DNA from: DATKZH01 sp964475955
Lineage (GTDB): Bacteria > Planctomycetota > Planctomycetia > Pirellulales > Thermoguttaceae
Assembly: GCA_964475955.1 (NCBI GenBank)
Contig: CAYYZY010000088.1
Coordinates: forward strand, 1-30,875
Direction of reading: 5' to 3'
Length of the DNA: 30,875 nucleotides
The position numbers and the translations under genes are program-made. Every line of letters begins with the position of its first letter. Positions within the stretch are counted from its first letter, which is position 1. The notes beneath the pieces are model-generated. The model did no database searches and was not told the origin of the DNA. It saw only the letters and a program-made list of their open reading frames with translations. Below are positions 1 through 8,111 of the stretch, piece after piece.

Positions 1-643
1 TCGCCCCGAGCACGCGGATTCCGTGCGATTGCAGCCGGCGGACCAACTCGAACGTGTCGACGCCGTCGAGCTTCGCGTATTGGCTGTCCTCGCCTTCCAC
101 GCCCATCCAAATCCAGGAGACGCCCAGGCCGACGAGCTGCTCGATCGTGTACGACCGGACGACGCGCGCCGAACTGAAGACGTAGAGGCTCCACGACTTG
201 TCGTGACGCCGCATCAACTCCAGCAGCCTAAGCGCGCGCCGGCGATGGAAGAGGAAGTTCTCGTCCATCACGAAGAAGGAGCGGCAGCCCAGGGCCGCTT
301 CGATCCGGCACATGACGTCGAACAGCTCGTCGCCCGTGCGGTAAAAGTCGATCCAACGGCCTTTGCCCCCGAACATGGCCGAGGTCGCGCAGAAATTGCA
401 GCCCACGGGGCAGCCGACCGAGTTCGACGAGACGGGGGACCGTCCGATGGGCATCGGTTCTGCCTTGAATTCGCGGAACGAAGAAGCGCGGACCGCAGAA
501 TAGCCGCGAGCATCTCGGCCGGCAAGGAGGTCGACGTGGTCTCGCGGTTCTTCTGGTCGAGGCGCATCCTGCCAAGGCGCCCACGGTTGGCAATCGACCT
601 GAGCGTGGCCGTTCTCCTCTCGCCGACCCGCCAGCCTTGCCAC
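1..643 (-). CDS. Radical SAM protein, 3' end beyond window
   Basis: This minus-strand frame reads through the left edge, so the C-terminus is missing. It encodes the radical SAM core: SVGCPVGCNFCATSAMFGG carries the CxxxCxxC cysteines that bind the 4Fe-4S cluster, preceded by MPIGRSPVSSN and followed by GDELFDVMCRIE and FFVMDENFLFHRRRALRLLELM. That combination is typical of a radical SAM subfamily that often has an N-terminal B12-binding-like domain. Here a TAA at 644-646 closes the frame, and no B12-like domain is visible in any frame upstream. The first possible start is GTG at 643, about 65 codons before the cysteine motif; ATG at about 450 is a later alternative just before it. Either the domain is absent or the gene is truncated or frameshifted. 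The substrate is unknown. Family assignment is firm; the start is uncertain. Confidence 0.75.
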   Translation of the reverse strand, partial: MARLAGRREENGHAQVDCQPWAPWQDAPRPEEPRDHVDLLAGRDARGYSAVRASSFREFKAEPMPIGRSPVSSNSVGCPVGCNFCATSAMFGGKGRWIDFYRTGDELFDVMCRIEAALGCRSFFVMDENFLFHRRRALRLLELMRRHDKSWSLYVFSSARVVRSYTIEQLVGLGVSWIWMGVEGEDSQYAKLDGVDTFELVRRLQSHGIRVLGA

Positions 644-1111
644 TTACGCTTCCCGAAACCGTCGGGCCCCGGCCGACCCTTTGGTCGCGTCCCCACAATT
701 GCAGAGGACTTCGATCGCCGCCCCCGGGCCGCATGCGCCGTTTGTGCGGGTCTTGCGGGTGATGCTGCGCAAGGGTCGGGAGTGTTCCGGTTCTGACGGC
801 TATCCCCCCAGGGTGGTTCCAAGGGGCCGTCGATCCGACGGCCGAGGGGCCTTGGACCGGGCCCGTGCAACCACCACGGGCGGCTATGACGAGGGACGGG
901 CCCGGCGCACCGCTTGCGGAAACTCGCCGCGCCGCCGCCCCGTTGCCGAGCACAAGAAACCTAGACTTGATTGATCTTGTGGCGACCCGTGGCGCGTCGC
1001 CGCGTGCGTCTTCATTGACTGGTCGGCCGCCGCGGAGCAGGCCGGGCAACGGCGGCGCCCTGCGACCACGGGACCGCGACGTTCAACCGACCCGAGACGA
1101 GGAGCGTTCCG
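644..1111. other. Intergenic region between divergent genes
   Basis: I see no believable gene here. The minus-strand radical SAM frame ends at a TAA at 644-646, and translations of the other frames are low-complexity arginine/proline-rich shadows. There is a perfect 8-bp hairpin with a 3-nt loop at 825-843 (GGCCGTCG/CGACGGCC). The interval probably contains the promoters of the two divergent genes, but I could not pick one with confidence. Confidence 0.5.
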
Positions 1112-1246
1112 GTGAACCAGTTCAGTCGTGACGTGGTTCGGTTTATCGAGCAGATGGACACCCAAGACTGGCTGTTGGCCTTGCTGGCAGTGGTCGTGGT
1201 CGGGCTGTTCTGCATGCGAGGCTACGGCTCGCGGTCGGACTACTGA
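1112..1246 (+). CDS. Small single-span membrane protein (44 aa)
   Basis: A 44-codon gene starting at GTG, with a GAGGAGCG Shine-Dalgarno sequence just upstream. The protein begins with a polar stretch (NQFSRDVVRFIEQMDTQDW). It continues with one hydrophobic helix (LLALLAVVVVGLFCM) and ends in a short basic tail, RGYGSRSDY. This suggests one transmembrane segment anchored by W at the interface. It lies 139 bp upstream of the GGDEF gene on the same strand, so the two may be co-transcribed. From memory, similar small proteins occur beside GGDEF genes in planctomycetes, but I cannot verify this here. No function can be assigned. Confidence 0.65.
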   Translation: MNQFSRDVVRFIEQMDTQDWLLALLAVVVVGLFCMRGYGSRSDY

Positions 1247-1385
1247 CCAACCGAGTGTCGTTGAAGACGCCCGGTCGGGTCGGGGCGCCGAGAGACCGCT
1301 CGTCGTCTCGAGAGATCGGCGCACGGCATTCTCGCGGGACGCGTGCATTCTGTGGAAGTGGTGGCCGACTGGGGACTTGCCGACC

Positions 1386-2288
1386 GTGGACCTGCTGGCT
1401 TATCAAATTCCGCTTACCGTCGCCCTGGCGGCCGTTGCCACCCTGGGATACCTGGTGGGGCGACGCTCGAACCCCGCCCGCGACGACCTCGCCGCCCGCG
1501 GCAAACGCGAGCTCGAGCGTGCCCAGGCCGTCGCCCGCGAACTCGAACGCATCAGTTGGACGGTCCGCCGCAACCTCGCCCGACACCACGCGGCCCTCAA
1601 CCGGTTCAAGCAGCGCGTCGATGAGCTCGACGCCAAGGGGCGCGAGGCCGCCTGGGCGGAGCTGTGCCGCGAGGCGGACGACGTGCTGGCGCCCACCCTG
1701 CGCCTGGCCAACGAGATCTCCAGCGCCTACGACATGATCCGCCAGCAGACGAACCACCTGATGACGTTTACGGAGGTCCGGACCGATCCGCTGACGGGCG
1801 TGTGCAACCGGCGCGGGCTCGACGACGCCCTGGCCACGCAGTTCGCCATGGCGGAGCGGTATCGGGCCGAGTTCTCCGTGGCGATCTTCGACCTCGACCA
1901 CTTCAAACGGATCAACGACAAGCAGGGGCACCTGGAGGGCGATCGGCTGCTCCAGCAGGCGGCGGCGCTTCTGGGCGACACGGCGCGGCGCACCGACGTC
2001 GTCGCCCGGTACGGCGGCGAGGAGTTCGTCGTCGTGATGCCGGAGACGAACCTGGCCCAGGCAGCGGCGTTCGCCGAGCGTTTTCGCACCCGGGTGGAGG
2101 AGGATCTTCCCCTGACCGTGAGCGGCGGGACCGCCTCGGCACTCGACGGCGACACGCCCGACTCGCTCCTGGGGCGGGCCGACGGCGCGCTGTACGCCGC
2201 CAAGTCGGCCGGTCGCAACCGCGTCCTGCGCCACGACGGCCGGCAGATCGAGTCGATCTGGGAAGAAGAGGCGGCCGCTCCGGCCTGA
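1386..2288 (+). CDS. Membrane-anchored diguanylate cyclase (GGDEF)
   Basis: Predicted to make cyclic di-GMP from two GTP at the inner face of the membrane. Numbering from GTG 1386 (300 aa), residues 8-27 form a transmembrane helix (IPLTVALAAVATLGYLVGRR). Residues about 35-125 are a charged, probably coiled-coil linker. The GGDEF domain fills about 135-290. The signature is RYGGEEF, with GGEEF at 210-214, the active form. RRTD at 201-204 lies five residues upstream and fits the RxxD inhibitory I-site, so product inhibition is likely. DLDHFKRINDKQGH is the conserved Mg/GTP-binding stretch. The frame is open further upstream, but that part is not protein-like; the hydrophobic helix right after GTG 1386 supports this start. 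No Shine-Dalgarno is strong. No sensor domain is present, so the input may come through the membrane helix or a partner. Confidence 0.88.
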   Translation: MDLLAYQIPLTVALAAVATLGYLVGRRSNPARDDLAARGKRELERAQAVARELERISWTVRRNLARHHAALNRFKQRVDELDAKGREAAWAELCREADDVLAPTLRLANEISSAYDMIRQQTNHLMTFTEVRTDPLTGVCNRRGLDDALATQFAMAERYRAEFSVAIFDLDHFKRINDKQGHLEGDRLLQQAAALLGDTARRTDVVARYGGEEFVVVMPETNLAQAAAFAERFRTRVEEDLPLTVSGGTASALDGDTPDSLLGRADGALYAAKSAGRNRVLRHDGRQIESIWEEEAAAPA

Positions 2289-2304
2289 CCCTCCGCTCAC
2301 CATC

Positions 2305-2384
2305 GGTGCCATGCCCACGCATGCGCGATCGTGCGGCCGCGGATCGGAGCGTCTTTCCACGCACCCCAGCCTCGCGTGGGCATG
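2305..2384. repeat. Palindromic repeat, CATGCCCACGC family, long spacer
   Basis: CATGCCCACGC at 2310-2320 and its exact reverse complement at 2374-2384 flank a 53-bp spacer. The repeat starts 17 bases after the GGDEF stop codon and lies before the convergent end of argG. The same 11-bp arms, with a 2-nt loop, occur after rpsI at 22321-22344. The two genes here converge, so a transcript from either side could form a hairpin. Confidence 0.7.
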
Positions 2385-2408
2385 CCCTTCCTCCTCGGCA
2401 ATGTCGCC

Positions 2409-3623
2409 TCAATACTCCCGCGGGCTCATCCTCGCCTGCACGCGCCCCGGGAGCCCCTGGATGCGGAGGAAGCCTTCGGCGTCGGTCTGGTTGTAGTCGC
2501 CGCCGCCTTCCATCGTGGCGATGCCTTCGTCGTACAGGCTGTTGGGGCTCGAGCGGGCGGCGACCGTCATGTTGCCCTTGTACAGATCCAGGTCGACCCG
2601 CCCGGTCACCGGCTGCTGGGCCCGGCGGATGAAGGCACCCAACGCGTCGAGCTTGGCGTGGTACCAGAAGCCGTAGTAGACCATCTCGGCCACCTCGGGA
2701 GCGAGGCGGTCGCGGAGGTGGACCAGATCGCGGTCGAGCGTGAGCTGCTCGACCAGCCGATGGGCCTCGTAGAGGATCGTCATGCCGGGCGCCTCGTACA
2801 CGCCGTGGCTCTTCATGCCCACGAAGCGGTTCTCGACCATGTCGATGCGCCCGATCCCGTTCCGCCCGCCGATCTCGTTCAGCGTTTCCACGATCTCGAA
2901 CGCGCTCGCCCGCTTGCCGTTGACGGCGACCGGCACGCCCGAGGCGAACTCGACGGCGACCGGCTCGACCGCGTCGGGCGCCTGCTGCGGCGAGGCGGTC
3001 ATACCGAACTCGACCAGCTCGACGCCGTTGGTCTGGAGGTCCTCCAGGCGGCCCGCCTCGTAGCTGATGTGCAGGCAGTTTTCGTCGGAGCTGTACGGCT
3101 TGGCGGCCGAGGCCTTCACCGGGATGTTCTTTTCGTTGCAGTAGGCGATCATCTCGCTGCGCCCCGGGAACAGGCGGCGGAACTCCTCCATCCGCCATGG
3201 GGCGATCACCTTGACGGACGGATCGAGCGCCTCGGCGGCCAACTGGAAGCGGCACTGGTCGTTGCCCTTGCCGGTGGCCCCGTGGGCGAACGCGTCGGCC
3301 CCGACCTCCCGGGCCACCTGGAGGCACTTCTTGGAGATCAGCGGCCGGGCGATCGAGGTCCCCAGCAGGTACACGCCCTCGTACTTCGCCTGCCACTGGA
3401 GCACGGGGAAGGCGAACTCGCGGCAGAGTTCCTCGCGGGCGTCGACGATCCGGCACGACTTGGCCCCGACCTGCTCGGCCTTGCGGAGGATCGCGTCGCG
3501 GTCCTCGCAGGGCTGCCCCAGATCGACGTACACGGCGTGCACGTCGTACCCCTCGTCGCGGAGCCATCCCAAGATCACCGAGGTGTCCAATCCGCCCGAA
3601 TACGCCAGAACGCAGCTAGGCAT
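2409..3623 (-). CDS. argG: Argininosuccinate synthase
   Basis: Catalyses ATP-dependent joining of citrulline and aspartate to argininosuccinate, the penultimate step of arginine synthesis, in the cytoplasm. The 404-residue length is normal for the family. The N-terminal PP-loop ATP-binding motif AYSGGLDTS is at residues 7-15. Other conserved stretches are YVDLGQPCED, GATGKGNDQCRF, ENRFVGMKSHGVYEAPG, YYGFWYHA and GNMTVAARSS. Start ATG at 3623 has a GGAAGAG Shine-Dalgarno sequence about 8 bases upstream, and the PP-loop begins where expected. The open frame continues upstream of this ATG, but that extension does not resemble ArgG. No other arginine gene is adjacent, so it is a stand-alone gene, followed convergently by the GGDEF gene. 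Confidence 0.97.
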   Translation of the reverse strand: MPSCVLAYSGGLDTSVILGWLRDEGYDVHAVYVDLGQPCEDRDAILRKAEQVGAKSCRIVDAREELCREFAFPVLQWQAKYEGVYLLGTSIARPLISKKCLQVAREVGADAFAHGATGKGNDQCRFQLAAEALDPSVKVIAPWRMEEFRRLFPGRSEMIAYCNEKNIPVKASAAKPYSSDENCLHISYEAGRLEDLQTNGVELVEFGMTASPQQAPDAVEPVAVEFASGVPVAVNGKRASAFEIVETLNEIGGRNGIGRIDMVENRFVGMKSHGVYEAPGMTILYEAHRLVEQLTLDRDLVHLRDRLAPEVAEMVYYGFWYHAKLDALGAFIRRAQQPVTGRVDLDLYKGNMTVAARSSPNSLYDEGIATMEGGGDYNQTDAEGFLRIQGLPGRVQARMSPREY

Positions 3624-3951
3624 GGCCGTCTCTTCCCGTGCTGGGAGTCCGTGTTGGTAGAAGCATCCCGATGCGCCGAAGCTTGTAGTTTGGCCGTTGA
3701 TGGGCGGTTTGACAACCGGGTGAGGGGGCTTGCGCCCCCGCTGGGCGTGCACTGGCGACCCGCTGCCGCAGGAACCACGTAGTACCCCGAGGCCCCTGGC
3801 CGGGCGGCCTAATACCCGTCCGAGGAGCGGATCCGGTAAGCCCGGCGGCAAATGACCGTGTCGGCAGTGCGGCCCGACGCGCGTTTTCTGAAAGGAGGTG
3901 GACGACCTCGAGGAACGGCGGATGGGTCGGGCTGGTCCCCCCCGCGCCGCT
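3624..3951. other. Intergenic, probable argG leader
   Basis: No gene is seen in these 328 bases. A GGGGGC/GCCCCC hairpin with a 4-nt loop lies at 3724-3739 and would fall in the argG 5' leader. It has no U-tract and so is not a simple terminator. An isolated AAAGGAGGTGG on the plus strand near 3890 has no convincing gene behind it. The strip downstream of the 195-residue gene shows no clear terminator. Confidence 0.45.
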
Positions 3952-4539
3952 TCACATCAGCTCGTAGAAGCTCTCCTTGCCCAGGTGGGGAACGTACTTG
4001 TCGACCACCTCGGGCAGCGGCGACGGGGGGCTGAGCAGCGGGAACCAGTCGTCGATCGAGCCGCGGAAGCACCAGCGCCGGGCGGTGTACAACCGCTCGT
4101 CGGCGTCGACGAGATCGAAACGCATCATCTTCATGTACTGAGACCGCAGGGCGATAGTGTCTTGCAGCTTCGCACCCATGCTCGGCGGCAATCCCAGCGT
4201 CTCCGTCAGCCCCTTCAGTTCCCAGTCATCCATGCCGACCAGGTAGATCACGATGGCTCGGGGCTCGAGGTCGACCACCCAGTACTTCAATCCCGCCAGG
4301 CGCACGATCGCCTCTTCGACGAGCTTGCGCTCCATGGGGCTGATCTCGGTGGCCCGCGCCTTGCGCGCGTAGACCTGGCCGGTTTCCGGGCTCTCGTAGA
4401 CCTCGTAGCCTTCCGGCAGCGCGTCGAGTGGCGTCGCCTTCATGGTCCGCCCGAAGTAGTAGCGGGGCTTGCCCGTCTTCGTCTTCCCCTGCTGCAAGTA
4501 GTACGTGTCGCCCCGGCGGTTGACGTATTCGAAGGCCAT
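3952..4539 (-). CDS. Conserved protein of unknown function (195 aa)
   Basis: Starts at ATG 4539 with a good Shine-Dalgarno sequence (GAAGGAG) 9-10 bases upstream. The N-terminus, MAFEYVNRRGDTYYLQQGKT followed by KTGKPRYYFGR, resembles a conserved bacterial hypothetical family with a small beta-rich N-terminal module; I recall the pattern but not an assigned function. A middle section (ISPMERKLVEEAIVRL) is helical. The C-terminal part is WCFRGSIDDWFPL and PEVVDKYVPHLGKESFYELM. There is no signal peptide or membrane helix, so it is probably cytoplasmic. It is transcribed toward argG, with 328 bp between. No catalytic motif is recognised. Confidence 0.8.
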   Translation of the reverse strand: MAFEYVNRRGDTYYLQQGKTKTGKPRYYFGRTMKATPLDALPEGYEVYESPETGQVYARKARATEISPMERKLVEEAIVRLAGLKYWVVDLEPRAIVIYLVGMDDWELKGLTETLGLPPSMGAKLQDTIALRSQYMKMMRFDLVDADERLYTARRWCFRGSIDDWFPLLSPPSPLPEVVDKYVPHLGKESFYELM

Positions 4540-5071
4540 CCGAGTCGCTCCTTCTGGACAATTCGCGCGCGGGTCATGTGTATCGGCGGACGAGCCGGCG
4601 AGGCAAACCAGACAACTTCCGGGCACGGGACGGCGAGCCGGGCGCCGCGGATCGCCCATGCCGAAGCGGAGTTGCCCCGCGTCTCCAAGTATGGCCGACG
4701 GCCGACGGTTCGGGAAGGGGCCGCGAACGCGCGGATCCGTGGATGGAACTCGACCTGCGAGTAGGCTATTGGGCTGTATCCCTCTAGGGTCGACTGCCGA
4801 CGTGCAGGGTCTCGCGCACGTTGCCCGAAACGCTCAACGACTCCGTCGCCACGGTTCCCCGGCTCGCCCAGCACGCCTCCGTGCCTTGACATTCCCCCCG
4901 GGGCCGCTAGTCTGACGGGGTCTCGTGCCCCGGGCTCCGCCGGCCCGTTCGGGCTCCCGGAGGCGGGTCGCACGGGCGCGTGCAGCCGTCGGCCGGTTTC
5001 GACGCGGCGCCGGCCGGACGAACCTCGAACCCTCGAAACCACCGGACCCTACCGCGCAAGGAGACGCTTCC
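4540..5071. other. Divergent intergenic region
   Basis: About 530 bases between the minus-strand 195-residue gene and the plus-strand oxidoreductase. No protein-like frame is seen. It holds the candidate promoter at 4886-4913 for the plus-strand gene. I see no RNA gene, no insertion sequence and no clear repeat. Confidence 0.5.
4886..4913 (+). promoter_or_regulatory. Candidate sigma-70 promoter for oxidoreductase gene
   Basis: A perfect -35 box TTGACA (4886-4891), a 16-bp spacer and TAGTCT (4908-4913) as a weak -10 box. It would give a leader of about 150 bases before the ATG at 5072. Predicted by eye only. Confidence 0.4.
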
Positions 5072-6118
5072 ATGGCCCAGAACCGAGTCAACTTCGGCGT
5101 CATCGGAGCCGGCGGGATCGCCTACCGCAAGACGATCCCCGGCATGCTCAAGGCCAAGAACTGCAAGCTCGTGGCGGTGATGGACCCGGTGAACGTCGAC
5201 CAGATCGCCGCCGAGTTCAAGGTCTTCCGCGCCTACACGACCGAGAAGGAGCTGCTGGCCGATCCCGACGTTCAGGCCGTCTACATCGCCTCGCCGCTCA
5301 ACTGCCACGCCCGGCAAATCAAAATGGCCGCCGAGGCCGGCAAGCACGTGCTCTGCGAGAAGCCGCTCTGTTTGAACCTGAAGCAGGCCAAGGAAGCCGT
5401 CGAGGCCTGCCGCCAGAACAAGGTCTTCCTCCAGGAAGGCTACATGATGAAGTTCCACGGGGCCCACCGGAAGATCCGCGAGCTGATCGACCAGGGCCGG
5501 CTGGGGAAGATCGTCTACATGCGGGCGCAGCTCTCGTGCTGGTTTCCCAAGATGGAGGGCGCCTGGCGCCAGGACCCCAAGAAGGGCGGCGGCGGGGCCC
5601 TGGTCGACATGGCCACCCACCTCTACGACCTGATGGAGTACTTCGCCGGCCCGGCCCGGCGGATCGTCGCCCTCACGGGCACGCTCGTGCAGGACTACAA
5701 GCCGGACGACGCCTCGACCACGCTCCTGGAGTTCAAGTCGGGGGCCCACGGCTCGGTCGACTGCTTCTTCTGCATTCCCGACGAAGCCAGCCGCACCCGG
5801 CTCGAAATCTACGGCTCGAAAGGGGCCGTCTTCACCGAGGGAACGATCGGCCAGAGCACCGGCGGGAAGATGGAAGCCATCCTCGACCTCGGCGAAGCCG
5901 GCTACGACGCGGCCCAGGACAAAGACGTCGCCCGCAAGTTCCAGCGCGTCCCGTTCGACAAGATCAACCCCTACACGGCCGAGTGCAGCCACTTCGCCGA
6001 CTGCATCCTCGCCGGGCGCGCGCCCGAAATCAACGGCCCCAAAAACGCCCTTCATATTATGGACCTGGTCGAGAAGGCGTACGGGTCGTACAAGAGCAAG
6101 AGCATCGTGGCCGTATGA
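5072..6118 (+). CDS. Gfo/Idh/MocA-family oxidoreductase
   Basis: A 348-residue NAD(P)-dependent sugar or polyol dehydrogenase-like protein. The N-terminal Rossmann fold begins at once with GVIGAGGIAYRKTIPGM (residues 9-25). CEKPL at 95-99 carries the lysine typical of this family. GGGGALVDMATHLYDLMEYF fits the start of the C-terminal alpha/beta domain, with the family's D-x-x-x-H pattern (DMATH). ATG 5072 has AAGGAGAC upstream at good spacing. There is no signal peptide, unlike many planctomycete relatives, so it is cytoplasmic. It sits 78 bp before a secreted glycosidase-like gene in the same direction, and a joint role in oxidising a sugar released outside the cell is plausible. The substrate cannot be told from sequence. 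Confidence 0.93.
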   Translation: MAQNRVNFGVIGAGGIAYRKTIPGMLKAKNCKLVAVMDPVNVDQIAAEFKVFRAYTTEKELLADPDVQAVYIASPLNCHARQIKMAAEAGKHVLCEKPLCLNLKQAKEAVEACRQNKVFLQEGYMMKFHGAHRKIRELIDQGRLGKIVYMRAQLSCWFPKMEGAWRQDPKKGGGGALVDMATHLYDLMEYFAGPARRIVALTGTLVQDYKPDDASTTLLEFKSGAHGSVDCFFCIPDEASRTRLEIYGSKGAVFTEGTIGQSTGGKMEAILDLGEAGYDAAQDKDVARKFQRVPFDKINPYTAECSHFADCILAGRAPEINGPKNALHIMDLVEKAYGSYKSKSIVAV

Positions 6119-6196
6119 GCCGGCCCGCGCAGTGGCCGCCGCGCAGAGACCCGAGAACCCTGCCTGAAAACCGCGAGCAATGCAGCGAGGTGCGCG

Positions 6197-7615
6197 ATGA
6201 GGCGTATGGCGATGACGGCGTTGGCCCTTCTTGCCGCGTGGGGGCCCGCGCTTGCGGAGGACGCGGTCGAAGTCGGCTCCCGGCGCGAGCTGTTCGTCGA
6301 CGACTTCCTGATCGAGAGCCTCGACGGCCGGGCCGGGCGGCGTCTGCACCATCCCACGCCGCGCGAAGTGGCCGTCGTCCACGATCGGCCGTGGGAGGGC
6401 AACATCTGCTTCTACCACACGGTCTTCCGTGACGGCGACCGGTGCCGGATGTACTACCGGGGCGCCCATCACGACTGGAAGTCGCGCAAAGTGCCTCACC
6501 AGGTGGTCTGCTACGCCGAGAGCCGGGACGGCTTCGTCTGGACGAAGCCCGAACTGGGCCTCGTCGAGTTCCAGGGGTCGAACGCGAACAACGTCATCTG
6601 GGACGGCCCCGGCTCCCACAACTTCGCTCCCTTCAAAGACACCAACCCGGCCTGCAAGCCCGAGGCGGCCTACAAAGCGATCGCCGGCGGCCAAGACGGG
6701 CTGTACCCCTTCCAGTCGCCCGACGGCATCCACTGGTCGCTGGCCCACGACGCTGCGGTCATCACGCGCGGCGCGTTCGATTCGCAGAACCTCGCTTTCT
6801 GGGACGCCGAGCGCGGGCTGTACGTCGACTACCACCGCATGGGCCGCGACGGCGTGCGCGACGTGATGACCGCCACGTCGACCGACTTCCTCCACTGGAC
6901 CGAGCCGGTCTTTCTCGAATACCCCGGGGCGCCGAAAGAGCACCTCTACACGAACCAGATCCTGCCGTACTACCGGGCGCCGCACCTGCGGCTGGGGTTC
7001 CCCAAGCGCTTCGTGCCCTCGCGGAAATCGCCGATCGGCCATCCCCTGGCCGGCCTGTCCGACGTCGTCCTCATGGCCAGCCGGGACGGCCGGCGCTTCA
7101 CGCGCTGGACCGAAGCGTGGCTTCGCCCCGGGCCCCAGCCCGAACGCTGGGTGTGCCGCAACAACTTCGTCGCCTGGGGCATGATCGAAACGCCCTCAGC
7201 GCTCCAGGGTGCGCCCGACGAACTCTCGGTCTACTCCGTGGAGGGGTATTACCAGGGCGACGACTGCCGGGTGCGGCGCTACACGATCCGGGTCGATGGG
7301 TTCGTCTCGGTGCACGCGCCGGCCGCTGGCGGCGAACTCGTCACCCGGCCGCTCACCTTCACCGGGAACCGCTTGACGCTGAACTTCTCGACCAGCGCGG
7401 CCGGCGGAATCCACGTTGAGCTCCAGGAGCCGGATGGGAAACCGCTGCCGCACCTTTCGCTCGCCGAGTGCCAGGAGGTGTACGGCGACGAACTCCAGCG
7501 CACCGTATCGTGGAAGGACGGCAGCGACCTGTCGGAGGTCTCCGGCCGGCCCGTGCGGCTCCGCTTCAGCTTGCGCGACGCCGACCTGTTTTCGTTCCAG
7601 TTCGTCGACGAGTAG
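6197..7615 (+). CDS. Secreted glycosyl hydrolase-like beta-propeller protein
   Basis: A 472-residue protein with a cleavable signal peptide (MRRMAMTALALLAAWGPALA). It opens with RRELFVDDFLIESLDG, an opening common in planctomycete secreted proteins related to the five-bladed propeller folds of GH32, GH43 and GH130. Propeller-like repeats of the type SRDGFVWTKPELG, SPDGIHWSL, STDFLHWTEP and SRDGRRFTRWTEAW recur through residues 60-330. The C-terminal 120 residues look like a beta-sandwich (GFVSVHAPAAGGELVTRPLTF). These repeats support the fold but not the bond cleaved, and I cannot place the catalytic acids. ATG 6197 has GCGAGGTG upstream. It probably shares a transcript with the preceding oxidoreductase. 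Confidence 0.8.
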   Translation: MRRMAMTALALLAAWGPALAEDAVEVGSRRELFVDDFLIESLDGRAGRRLHHPTPREVAVVHDRPWEGNICFYHTVFRDGDRCRMYYRGAHHDWKSRKVPHQVVCYAESRDGFVWTKPELGLVEFQGSNANNVIWDGPGSHNFAPFKDTNPACKPEAAYKAIAGGQDGLYPFQSPDGIHWSLAHDAAVITRGAFDSQNLAFWDAERGLYVDYHRMGRDGVRDVMTATSTDFLHWTEPVFLEYPGAPKEHLYTNQILPYYRAPHLRLGFPKRFVPSRKSPIGHPLAGLSDVVLMASRDGRRFTRWTEAWLRPGPQPERWVCRNNFVAWGMIETPSALQGAPDELSVYSVEGYYQGDDCRVRRYTIRVDGFVSVHAPAAGGELVTRPLTFTGNRLTLNFSTSAAGGIHVELQEPDGKPLPHLSLAECQEVYGDELQRTVSWKDGSDLSEVSGRPVRLRFSLRDADLFSFQFVDE

Positions 7616-7766
7616 GGACCGCGCGGCCGACCCGACAGAATGTTGATTCGCTGGTCGTAAGACGGAATACCATTCCGACCGACACACGTGCGCGCACGGC
7701 GCGCGGATCCGACGAAGAGAGACTCCAAAGTCCTCGGAACCACGCTCGGCACACCCCGCAAGAACG

Positions 7767-7861
7767 GGTCGGCTTCAGCCGACCGGCGTTTGCCACCAGC
7801 TTGAGCTGGTGGGATGTGAGGGCGTTGCCCCCCAAACGGCAAGCCGGCTTCAGCCGGGCTT
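7767..7861. repeat. Cluster of three short hairpins
   Basis: Three successive palindromes lie in 95 bases. The first is GGTCGGC-TTCA-GCCGACC at 7767-7784. The second is CCACCAGCT-TG-AGCTGGTGG at 7793-7812. The third is AAGCCGGC-TTCA-GCCGGGCTT (one bulge) at 7841-7861. They start about 150 bases after the glycosidase-like gene. They resemble the dispersed short palindromes of planctomycete genomes and could also act as a transcript 3' end, though there is no U-tract. Confidence 0.65.
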
Positions 7862-7955
7862 CCCGGGCGGTCTTCAGACGTCCGGCCTCGGTGGAAAGCT
7901 GCCCACCTCGCGTCGGCTGCGCGGCGGCGGGCGGACCGAAGAATCGGTCGCCGCG

Positions 7956-8105
7956 GTGGACGCCTTGCAGGGGGAAATCGGCGAACTCCGCCAGGCGGTG
8001 CGCGACGACCGCTCTCGCGAGGAGGTCGATGAGCTGATCCACCGCGTCCAGGCCGCCCACCGGCGCTGCCGCCAGGCCTTTGTCCGATCGACGGAAGCGA
8101 CATAG
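7956..8105 (+). CDS. Possible small helical protein (49 aa)
   Basis: A short frame from GTG 7956 to TAG 8105, encoding a charged, heptad-rich helix: VDALQGEIGELRQAVRDDRS, then EEVDELIHRVQAAHRRC. The amino-acid choice is protein-like (alternating hydrophobic and charged residues), unlike the shadow frames around it. The frame is open further upstream, but that part overlaps the hairpin cluster and reads as low-complexity, so the true N-terminus may be lost. No strong ribosome binding site is seen. It may be a real small coiled-coil protein, or the surviving tail of a decayed gene. Confidence 0.3.
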   Translation: MDALQGEIGELRQAVRDDRSREEVDELIHRVQAAHRRCRQAFVRSTEAT

Positions 8106-8111
8106 CCCCAA

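Noticed and set aside
3888..3930. AAAGGAGGTGG on the plus strand, a perfect anti-anti-Shine-Dalgarno match
   Set aside because: The GTG and ATG frames behind it run antisense into the 195-residue gene and are not protein-like.
4540..5071. Possible tRNA gene
   Set aside because: No T-loop (TTCRANNC) with matching stems and no cloverleaf could be drawn.
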